Assembly (NCBI GenBank): GCA_964615335.1
Contig: CAZTMT010000010.1
Location: 62,001-126,000 of the forward strand
Source: HR10 sp964615335
GTDB taxonomy: Bacteria > Acidobacteriota > Blastocatellia > HR10
DNA: 64,000 nt
Direction of reading: 5' to 3'
The notes beneath the pieces are model-generated. The model was not told the origin of the DNA, did no database searches, and worked only from the letters and a program-made list of their open reading frames with translations. This document shows, piece after piece, positions 15,005 to 22,294 of this stretch; the stretch's first letter is position 1; each line of letters begins with the position of its first letter. The position numbers were made by a program, and so were the translations under genes.

Positions 15005-16426
15005 TCACTCCTCCCAATGCTCCTCTCCATCGAAGTGCAGAACGAGCGTCTCACCATCCACGACGGTCTCCAGATGGACGTCGCGCCCCCAGAGCTTATA
15101 GACGTACTCGAGGGTCTTCTTGGCGTATTCGATATCCAATTCGACGCCCTCGTATCGGTGGCGGAGATAAAGCTCGCGATTCCCGTTGTAATCTCCATCG
15201 AGCACTTCGATGACGGGGAACCCGAAGTTCGTCATGTCGGCGACCATCTGGTCCCGCACGCGCTCCCACGTCTTATCAGTGATCACCCACTCCTCTTCAT
15301 CCCGGAGCTGAAAGATGTAGAGGTCGAGGTCCTCGACGAGCTGCCGGGTCAGGTAATTCCGGATGAAGGAGATGTCGTTCTCCAACTGGCGCACCTCGAA
15401 GATCTTCTCGCGCCCTTTCCCGGGCTCGCGGCCGAATTTCTCGATCTCCTCGGGGGTCGGATGGTCCCACCGCCGTTCGATGTCCTCGAAGATCTTGAAT
15501 CCGACGTAATACGGATTGAGAGCGCCTTTGCGCGGGGAGAGGACGGCGGCATGCAGTTGAGCGAATTCGAGGAATTCCTCGTCGCTCAGATCCAGCTCGC
15601 GCAGGATGCGCGCGTGCCAATAGCTGGCCCATCCCTCGTTCATGATCTTGGTCTGAAGCTGCGGGACGAAGTACTCCATCTCCTCATGGATCATGGCCAT
15701 GATGTCCCGCTGCCACGGTTCCAGCACCGGGGAGTGCGTCATGATGAAGCGCACGAGGTCTTTCTCCGGATGAGGGGGGAGACGCCGCCGTGTCTCCTCG
15801 GTCTCTTCCTTCTGCGGCTCCCGCTCTTTCCTCGGTTCGTCCAGGGCGAAGAGATCATCATATTTCCCGGCTTTCGGCCGTTTCGGCTTCTCGCTCGGGG
15901 GTTCTTCGGAGCGGGCTTCTCGGATGAAGAGGTCGGGGTTGATGTGCTCCTGAATCGAGAGCACGGCATCGAGGAATTCCTCGACCGTCTTCCGCCCGTA
16001 CTTGAATTCGTACTCGCGAATCCGCTCGGCGTGCGTCGCGACTTCGTCCACCATCTGGCGATTCGTGCGGGAGAAGTAGATGTTGTTCTTGAAGAAGTCC
16101 ACATGCGCGATCACATGGGCGATGATCATCTTATTCTGGATGAGCGAATTCCCCTCCAGGAGGAAGGCGTAGGCGGGATTCGTATTGATGACGACCTCGT
16201 AGATCTTCGAGAGCCCCAGATCGTAGAGGAGCTTCATCTTGTGGTAAGCCTTCCCGAAGCTCCAGTGCGAGTAGCGCCCGGGCAGAGCGTAGGAACTGAT
16301 CTCGTAGAGGACCGGCGCCGGGACGATCTCGAAATGAATGGGAAAGGGGTCCAGGCCGAGTTCGCGCGCCTTGTCCCAGATCTGTTCGATCGCCTTCTCC
16401 AGGATTCGGATCTCGGCATCGCTCAT
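15005..16426 (-). CDS. spoVR: SpoVR family protein
   Basis: 473 aa, ATG overlapping the yeaH stop (ATGA). The SpoVR family pattern is clear: the N-terminal PFPIHFEIVPAPVLYEISSYALPGRYSHWSFGKAYHKMKLLYDLGLSKIYEVVINTNPAYAFLLEGNS, the central LEPWQRDIMAMIHEEMEYFVPQLQTKIMNEGWASYWHARIL, and the LNPYYVGFKIFEDI region. The biochemical role is unknown; in Bacillus it is needed for the spore cortex, but here it belongs to the widespread prkA-yeaH-spoVR stress triad. An acidic/Pro-rich linker at about 180-225 is extra. No signal peptide is seen. Confidence 0.92.
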   Translation of the reverse strand: MSDAEIRILEKAIEQIWDKARELGLDPFPIHFEIVPAPVLYEISSYALPGRYSHWSFGKAYHKMKLLYDLGLSKIYEVVINTNPAYAFLLEGNSLIQNKMIIAHVIAHVDFFKNNIYFSRTNRQMVDEVATHAERIREYEFKYGRKTVEEFLDAVLSIQEHINPDLFIREARSEEPPSEKPKRPKAGKYDDLFALDEPRKEREPQKEETEETRRRLPPHPEKDLVRFIMTHSPVLEPWQRDIMAMIHEEMEYFVPQLQTKIMNEGWASYWHARILRELDLSDEEFLEFAQLHAAVLSPRKGALNPYYVGFKIFEDIERRWDHPTPEEIEKFGREPGKGREKIFEVRQLENDISFIRNYLTRQLVEDLDLYIFQLRDEEEWVITDKTWERVRDQMVADMTNFGFPVIEVLDGDYNGNRELYLRHRYEGVELDIEYAKKTLEYVYKLWGRDVHLETVVDGETLVLHFDGEEHWEE

Positions 16427-17583
16427 ACCGTCTCCCCTCGCCGACCGAAGAAGGCCTTCAGGGCCGGATAGACGTCCTCCTTCCGATCAATCCGAACGCC
16501 CACGAAGCGATCCTTGTTCTTGAGGCGCTCGTTGAAGATCGAGAGCAGAGCCCCCCCGGATCGTCGGTATCCCGCGTATTCTTCTTCCCCGATTTCGCCG
16601 TAGCCGAAGAGATTGCACGTGGCGATCAGTTCATCGGCCAACCGCACGGCCTCATCATTATCCGAGTAGTAGTTGTCCCCATCGGAGAAGTGGAAGGGGT
16701 AGATGTTCCAGTCCTTGGGATCGAAGCGCTCCCGGATGATCTCCAGGGCGAGGCGGTAAGCCGAGCTGACGACGGTCCCTCCCGACTCCCCCTGCGTGAA
16801 GAACTGCTCTTCGGTGACCTCCTTGGCCTCCGTATGATGCGTGATGAAGACGACGCGCACGTTATCGTATTTCGTCCGCAGGAAGCGGACCATCCAGAAG
16901 TAGAAGGAGCGCGCGATGTACTTTTTGAACTCGCCCATGGAGCCGGAGACATCCATCATGGCGATGACGACGGCGTTGGTCTCGTAACGGATCTCCTCGT
17001 CCCAGCTCTTGAAGCGCAGGTCTTCCTTTCGGAGCGGTCCGATCTGCGCGCGCCCCGTCTCTTTGGCCATGCGCTTCATGTTTTCCAGAAGCGTGCGCCG
17101 TTTATCCAGATGGGGGAGGATTCCCGTCTTCCGCACCTCGCCGAAGCGGATCTGGCGCGACTGGACGGCCTGTTTGCTCTTCTCCTCCAGGTAGGGGAGC
17201 TCGAGATCCTCGAAGATGAGCTTGGCGATCTCCTCGATTTCGACCTCGGCTTCGTAGTAATCCACGCCCGGCTGATCGCCCGCGCCGGGACCGCGTCCGG
17301 GGCCGTGTCCTTCCCCCTCGCGCGCGATGACATCGCCCACGCGGGATCCTCCGGTCCCCTGCCCCACGTGCTTCTTCTTGCGATAGTCGTACCGGAACTT
17401 GTATTCCTCCAGCGAACGGATGGGGATGCGGATGGTCTTCTTCCCATCCGAGAGAATGATGGACTCGTTGGCCACGATGGAGCTCAGGTTCTTTCGGATC
17501 GCCTCGCGGACGCGCTCCTTATGGCGCTCTTGATCGAGATAGCCTTTGCGTTGCAGCGACCAATCGTTTCGCTGGACGATCAT
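16423..17583 (-). CDS. YeaH/YhbH family VWA-domain protein (DUF444)
   Basis: 386 aa. The N-terminus (QRNDWSLQRKGYLDQERHKERVREAIRKNL) and the VWA-like C-terminal half with MMDVSGSMGEF (metal-binding DxSxS) and FITHHTEAKEV match the DUF444/YeaH family. A Gly/Arg-rich low-complexity linker occurs at about 85-110. It works with PrkA and SpoVR in stationary-phase and nitrogen-stress responses in enterobacteria; its biochemistry is unclear. It is transcribed from the prkA promoter, 66 bp downstream of prkA. Confidence 0.92.
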   Translation of the reverse strand: MIVQRNDWSLQRKGYLDQERHKERVREAIRKNLSSIVANESIILSDGKKTIRIPIRSLEEYKFRYDYRKKKHVGQGTGGSRVGDVIAREGEGHGPGRGPGAGDQPGVDYYEAEVEIEEIAKLIFEDLELPYLEEKSKQAVQSRQIRFGEVRKTGILPHLDKRRTLLENMKRMAKETGRAQIGPLRKEDLRFKSWDEEIRYETNAVVIAMMDVSGSMGEFKKYIARSFYFWMVRFLRTKYDNVRVVFITHHTEAKEVTEEQFFTQGESGGTVVSSAYRLALEIIRERFDPKDWNIYPFHFSDGDNYYSDNDEAVRLADELIATCNLFGYGEIGEEEYAGYRRSGGALLSIFNERLKNKDRFVGVRIDRKEDVYPALKAFFGRRGETV

Positions 17584-17649
17584 GGGAGTCTCCTCATCGG
17601 CCGATGTCCCCCGATCGTCGAGGGACCCCTCGGACAGTCCGTGCGCCCT

Positions 17650-19584
17650 TCAGGCTCGCGAGAGCAGGGAGCCCACATAATTGAGCAGTTCATTGGCGCA
17701 CACCGAGCAGTAGCCGTGCTCCCGGATCAGCCGATCCATGACCTCGTTGAGGCGCCGGAGCTGATCCGGATCGGCCGTCTTGCTCGTCGTCGTGATGCGC
17801 ACGACGTCCTTCAGATCGGCGAAGATCTTCTTCTCGATGGCCTCGCGCAAGCGCTCGTGCGACTTGTAATCGAACGTCCGCCCTTTCCGCGCGTAGCTGG
17901 AGATGCGAATGAGGATCTCCTGTCGGAAGGCATTCTTCGCGTTCTCGGAGATACCGATCTGTTCCTCAATCGAGCGCATGAGCTTCTCATCGGGCTCGAC
18001 TTCTTCCTCGGTGATCGGATCCTTGAGCTTCTCCTTATTGCAATAGGCCTCGACGTTATCGAGATATTTATCGCAGAGGGTGCGGGCCATCTCCTCGAAC
18101 GAATAGACGAAGGCGCGCTGGACTTCGTTTTTGGCGATCTCGTCGTATTCCTTCCGCACCATGGCGATGAGGTTCATGTAGCGCTCGCGATCTTCCGCGG
18201 AGATCCCCGTATGTTGATCGAAGCCGTCGCGAATCGCTCGCAGCGCGTCAATGGGCGTCAGGCAGCGGATCCCATCGCGCACAAGGGCGCTCGAGAGCCG
18301 ATTGATGATATACCGGGGCGAGATCCCATCCATCCCCTCCCGCTCCGCCTCTTCCCGCAGCTCCTTCACGTCCTTGGCCTTGAAGTCATCCACATCCTGG
18401 CCGTCGTAGAGCTTCATCTTCTTGATGAGGTCAATGTTCTGGCGCTTGGAGGGTTGCAAGCGGGTGAGGACGGCGAACATCGCCGCCACGCGCAGCGTGT
18501 GCGGAGCGATATGCACATGTCGCGGCGCCTCGCTCTGATCGAGGAGCTTCTTGTAGATCTTCTCCTCGTCGGAGACGCGCAGATTGTACGGCACGCGGAC
18601 GACGATGATACGATCCTGCAGGGCCTCGTTCCTCTTGTTCGCCACGAAAGCGTTGTATTCGTTCTCGTTGGTATGGGAGATGATGACCTCGTCGGCGTAG
18701 ATCATGGCGAAGCGCCCGGTCTTGATCGACTGCTCCTGGGAGAGGGTGAGGAGGCTGTAGAGGAACTTCTCATCGCACTTGAGCATCTCGATGAACTCCA
18801 TGATCCCGCGATTGGCGACGTTCAGCTCGCCGTCGAAGCGGTAGGCGCGGGGATCGGATTCCACGCCGACTTCTCCGATGACGGCCAGATCCACCGAGCC
18901 CGTCAGCTCCGTGATGTCCTGGCTCTTCGGATCGGAGGGAGAGAACGTCCCGATCCCAATGCGCTCCTTCTCGGAGAAGACGATGCGCTCGACCAGAACG
19001 TCCTCGTGCCGCCCGTGATAGACGTGCTCGAGATTGTACTGACAGCGCGGGCAGAGATCGCCTTCGATGTAGATGCCGTAGTGGCGTTCGATCTCCGGGC
19101 GCAAGTCGTGGGGGATCAGATGCAGGGGCTCCTCATGCATGGGGCATCCTTTGATCCCGTAGAGGGCGCCCTCGTCGGTGCGCGTGTAGGCTTCCAATCC
19201 GCGCTTGAGCAAGGTGACGATCGTGGACTTCCCTCCACCCACCGGTCCCATCAACAGCAGGATGCGCTTGCGCACTTCCAGGCGCTGAGCCGCCGACTTG
19301 AAATACTCGACGATCTTCTCGATCGCCTCGTCAATGCCGAACAACTCCTTGGAGAAGAACTTGTAACGGGTGATCTCGTGGGGCTGCCCTTCGTTGATCT
19401 TCTCCACTCCGGCCGCCAGGATCATATCGCAGATGCGCGCGTGCGCCAGCCGAGCGATCCGAGGATTCTGCGTCACCAGCTCGAAGTATTCGCGGAAGGT
19501 CCCTTCCCATCGGAGCTTCTCGCGCTCCTGGCGATGCTGCTCCAGAAGCTGAGCGATATCAATCTTCCTGTTCTTCTCCTCCAT
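17650..19584 (-). CDS. prkA: PrkA AAA+ protein (YeaG family)
   Basis: 644 aa from the ATG at 19584, which sits behind GGGAGG; earlier starts in the frame lie in the leader. A P-loop GPVGGGKST (about 113-121) is followed by a long AAA+ core with FIEMLKCDEKFLYSLLTLSQEQSIKTGRFAMIYADEVIISHTNENEY and a C-terminal PrkA domain (ITEEEVEPDEKLMRSIEEQIGI). A Cys/His cluster (GCPMHEEPLHLIPH...DLCPRCQYNLEH, about 180-220) may bind zinc. Described as a Ser/Thr kinase and more recently as an ATP-dependent protease, it heads the conserved prkA-yeaH-spoVR operon. A promoter and 5' hairpin lie about 200 bp upstream. Confidence 0.93.
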   Translation of the reverse strand: MEEKNRKIDIAQLLEQHRQEREKLRWEGTFREYFELVTQNPRIARLAHARICDMILAAGVEKINEGQPHEITRYKFFSKELFGIDEAIEKIVEYFKSAAQRLEVRKRILLLMGPVGGGKSTIVTLLKRGLEAYTRTDEGALYGIKGCPMHEEPLHLIPHDLRPEIERHYGIYIEGDLCPRCQYNLEHVYHGRHEDVLVERIVFSEKERIGIGTFSPSDPKSQDITELTGSVDLAVIGEVGVESDPRAYRFDGELNVANRGIMEFIEMLKCDEKFLYSLLTLSQEQSIKTGRFAMIYADEVIISHTNENEYNAFVANKRNEALQDRIIVVRVPYNLRVSDEEKIYKKLLDQSEAPRHVHIAPHTLRVAAMFAVLTRLQPSKRQNIDLIKKMKLYDGQDVDDFKAKDVKELREEAEREGMDGISPRYIINRLSSALVRDGIRCLTPIDALRAIRDGFDQHTGISAEDRERYMNLIAMVRKEYDEIAKNEVQRAFVYSFEEMARTLCDKYLDNVEAYCNKEKLKDPITEEEVEPDEKLMRSIEEQIGISENAKNAFRQEILIRISSYARKGRTFDYKSHERLREAIEKKIFADLKDVVRITTTSKTADPDQLRRLNEVMDRLIREHGYCSVCANELLNYVGSLLSRA

Positions 19585-19753
19585 ACGCCTGCCCTCCCGG
19601 CCCCTCCTCCGCTCTCTCCGAGCGGGTGGACCTCTTCCCGAGGAAAAAAATTTCCGGATGTTAAAAGAGCAGTGGGTTTCGTCTGGTCCCAAAGATCGGC
19701 GGGAGATTCCCGCGGCGTGCGCTCGCGACCTCGTCAATCAGCGTTTCGACGTC

Positions 19754-19776
19754 TCAAGCCCGACGTGCGGGCTTGA
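19754..19776 (-). other. Perfect hairpin at the 5' end of the prkA leader
   Basis: TCAAGCCCG / CGGGCTTGA, a 9-bp perfect inverted repeat with a 5-nt loop, lies immediately downstream of the predicted prkA start of transcription. It could protect the 5' end, act as an operator, or terminate truB transcription. No T-run follows on the minus strand. Confidence 0.5.
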
Positions 19777-19785
19777 TCGGTAATT

Positions 19786-19814
19786 AGTATACAAGAAATG
19801 CTCTCACGTCTCAA
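19786..19814 (-). promoter_or_regulatory. Promoter for prkA-yeaH-spoVR, overlapping the end of truB
   Basis: On the minus strand TTGAGA (19814-19809), 17-bp spacer, TATACT (19791-19786). The -35 lies inside the last codons of truB. It predicts a prkA leader of about 195 nt. Confidence 0.65.
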
Positions 19815-20724
19815 GAACCACGCGCGGCTGGATAGTGCCGCGCTCCGGAAGGCTCTCGCCGATGGCAACGAGCTGACCTCGGGAGTCCATCAGTCGCACG
19901 TAAGTGCGATGCCGAAAGGAGCGTCCGGGGATGGCTTGTCCACAAAGCACGCGGCGCACGTCGGCGTCCGAGAGGGAGAGAGCGGGCAGCTCGGGAAGCA
20001 CTTCGGAGAGCGGGATGAGGGCTTCGGCGGCTCGGCCTTCGCGCGCGAGCGCCTCGAAGGCCTCCAGGGAAAGAGCCCGGTCGAGCGTGAACTCCCCGAC
20101 GGCTGTGCGCACAAGCCCCCGTACGTGCGCCCCGCATCCCAGACGCTGCCCGATGTCGTGCACCAGGGCGCGCACATACGTGCCGGCCGAACACCGCACG
20201 CGGAAGGTGAACTCCGCCGTGCCATCGTCCCGACGGCAGAGGGTTGCTCCCGGCTCGCGCACAAGCTCCAGCTCCTGGATGCGCACGCGAATGGGTTCGC
20301 GTTCCACGCTCTGGCCGCGCCGGGCCAGCTCGTAGAGTCGGACGCCCGCCTTCTTTTTGGCCGAGTACATGGGAGGGATTTGCTGCAGCTCGCCCCGGAA
20401 TTCCGCGAGCACGCGCTCCAGCTCTTCCTCCGAGATATGGGATGTATCCGCGGGAGGCGTCGTCGGTTTCCCTTCGGCGTCATAGGTTTCGGTGGCGAAG
20501 CCCAGACGCACGCGGACTCGGTATTCTTTATCCCGCGCCGTGAGGAATCGTTGGAGCCGCGCGGCCTTCCCCACGCAGAGCACGAGCACGCCGGTCGCAA
20601 TCGGGTCCAGTGTCCCCGTATGCCCGACGCGCCGGATCCGCAGCGCGCGGCGCACGCGTTCGACGACATCGTGCGACGTCATCCCCGCCGGCTTATCCAG
20701 GACCAGAAGTCCGTGAAACTCCAT
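19804..20724 (-). CDS. truB: tRNA pseudouridine-55 synthase TruB
   Basis: 306 aa. The ATG at 20724 overlaps the preceding stop (TGATG), so translation is coupled; a longer in-frame start at 20772 lies inside the upstream gene. The TruB motifs are GLLVLDKPAGMTSHDVV, the catalytic-Asp motif GHTGTLDPIATGVL, YRVRVRLGFATETYDAEG and RVRCSAGTYVRALVHDIG, plus a C-terminal PUA-like domain. It converts U55 to pseudouridine in the tRNA T-loop. Unusually it lies behind a nuclease-like gene and topA rather than in the usual infB-rbfA-truB order. Confidence 0.94.
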   Translation of the reverse strand: MEFHGLLVLDKPAGMTSHDVVERVRRALRIRRVGHTGTLDPIATGVLVLCVGKAARLQRFLTARDKEYRVRVRLGFATETYDAEGKPTTPPADTSHISEEELERVLAEFRGELQQIPPMYSAKKKAGVRLYELARRGQSVEREPIRVRIQELELVREPGATLCRRDDGTAEFTFRVRCSAGTYVRALVHDIGQRLGCGAHVRGLVRTAVGEFTLDRALSLEAFEALAREGRAAEALIPLSEVLPELPALSLSDADVRRVLCGQAIPGRSFRHRTYVRLMDSRGQLVAIGESLPERGTIQPRVVLET

Positions 20725-22229
20725 CAGCCGTTCGCTCGCTCCCGATAGAGGACGCGTACTCCTTTCCGCCACTCTTCGGCAATTCCAATTTTATAGAACG
20801 GGACCTGGGGGTCAATCCAGCGCGCGACCTGATCGAACATGCTGTGAAAGCGAAGAAGCGGCGCGATGACGAACACCTGGGTCGGCCGATCGGCGATCTC
20901 GATTCCCGGGAAATAGCCGCGTCGCGCGAAATCCCCGCGCCGCCGGTGCCATTCGATCTTGAGCCAATAGTCGAGAGCTTGCAGAGGCAACTCCGCATCC
21001 TCCTCCACCTTCAACTCCATGAGCACGAGCTGGCGCTCTTCGGTGATCCCGAGCAGGTCCACCCGTCCATACCCTTCGTCCCCATAGGCCGGGATCTGGG
21101 AGTAGAGGAACCGGGGATCCAGTCTCGGGTCCACGCGGCGCACATCCTGGCGGATGATCTCCTCCAGCCAACGTTCAGCCTGAAGGCGATAGAAGGGGTG
21201 AAACTTCTCCGAGCTCTCGGGATGGCGGATGCGCGCGACCTCTTGCAGGAGGCGCTCGAAATCCTCCCAGTTCTCCCGCAACTTCTGCTTGCGCGCTCCT
21301 ACACCGAACCAGAGTCCTCCGCCCCGAATGCGCGCGACCTCCAGACCGCGCAGAAGCAAGGATTCCTCCCGAGAGCCGGGACGCCGGCAGACGCGCAAAA
21401 GACCCGGAGCCAAAGCCAGCGCCCGATCGCGCAGCGGATGTGGAGATGGCTCTCCCTGCGGGCGCGGAAGGCGCGCGCGGTTCGGATCCAACAATGCCCC
21501 CTGATCGAAAGGCGTCACGGCGATGAGCTTTCCCTCGGGCTCTTTGACTTCGTACAGTTCGATCCGGGGATTCTCACGACGCAGTGCCGTCAGGCGCCGC
21601 GCCAGGCGCTCAGCTCTCCCGAAGGGCGCAAGCAGCAGAAGGCGTTGTGCACCTTCTCCGTGTCTGGAGTGCACGGCGTGCTCCCACCAGATCGCTCCGG
21701 CCGTCACAAGCCCGTCAATGTGGGCCTGGGGCTCACCCGGATTCACGGCGATACCGATCGCGCGCTCCCCTCTGTGGCGCAGAATCAGCCTCGTGTATAT
21801 GCCCGAGAGATGTCGCGCATCGTCCCGATGAGTAGCCGCATATTCGATGCGCGCTCCCAGCTCCCGCTGAAGCACCTGGCATATCCTGGACTCAAAAGCG
21901 CGCCGCCGAGAGTGCGCATCTTCTTCGTCCGATTCGTCCGAGCGCTCCTGATCGGGCCGGATCTCCAGCGTGTGCGTCTGCCGCCCCCAGTGCCGACTGA
22001 GGCGCAGGCGCAGCCGCTCCCCTGCAATCTCATAGGCCTCGATCCGCCAGCATTCGGAGAAATCATCGCCCCGAAGGGTGAAAATCAGCTTCCCGAACTC
22101 CAGAGTGACCGAAAGGCGTTCCCCTGTCACCGAAGCTAGCGGCAGGCCATCGAGTTGGCACATCCACTGGGACCGGCGGGTGAGGAAAGCCGAGATGTCA
22201 TACAGGGCTTGGGCGAGGTCACCGATCAC
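20724..22229 (-). CDS. Unknown protein with a C-terminal PD-(D/E)xK nuclease-like domain
   Basis: 501 aa if the GTG at 22229 is used; a TTG at 22280, 15 nt after the topA stop, is an alternative and neither has a perfect ribosome site. The first 330 residues match nothing I recognise (a beta-rich part, then ARLARRLTALRRENPRIELYEVK). Residues about 340-500 include an ENWEDFERLLQEVARIRHPESSEKFHPFYRLQAERWLEEII helix. This is followed by GRVDLLGITEERQLVLMELKV, which has the spacing of a PD-(D/E)xK nuclease (Asp, then ExK), and then an ALDYW motif common in NucS/DUF91-like proteins. Lying between topA and truB, it may be a DNA- or RNA-repair nuclease; its function is unproven. Confidence 0.6.
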   Translation of the reverse strand: MIGDLAQALYDISAFLTRRSQWMCQLDGLPLASVTGERLSVTLEFGKLIFTLRGDDFSECWRIEAYEIAGERLRLRLSRHWGRQTHTLEIRPDQERSDESDEEDAHSRRRAFESRICQVLQRELGARIEYAATHRDDARHLSGIYTRLILRHRGERAIGIAVNPGEPQAHIDGLVTAGAIWWEHAVHSRHGEGAQRLLLLAPFGRAERLARRLTALRRENPRIELYEVKEPEGKLIAVTPFDQGALLDPNRARLPRPQGEPSPHPLRDRALALAPGLLRVCRRPGSREESLLLRGLEVARIRGGGLWFGVGARKQKLRENWEDFERLLQEVARIRHPESSEKFHPFYRLQAERWLEEIIRQDVRRVDPRLDPRFLYSQIPAYGDEGYGRVDLLGITEERQLVLMELKVEEDAELPLQALDYWLKIEWHRRRGDFARRGYFPGIEIADRPTQVFVIAPLLRFHSMFDQVARWIDPQVPFYKIGIAEEWRKGVRVLYRERANG

Positions 22230-22294
22230 AGCGGGAAGGCACTCCGAAAGGACTGCTCCTCTTGTCGAAATCTCTCGCAAGCCCCGAGCGCCCC

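Noticed and set aside
16690..19776. 1028-codon ORF on the + strand
   Set aside because: It is the mirror frame of prkA and yeaH, which have unmistakable motifs. GC-rich codon use keeps the opposite strand open.
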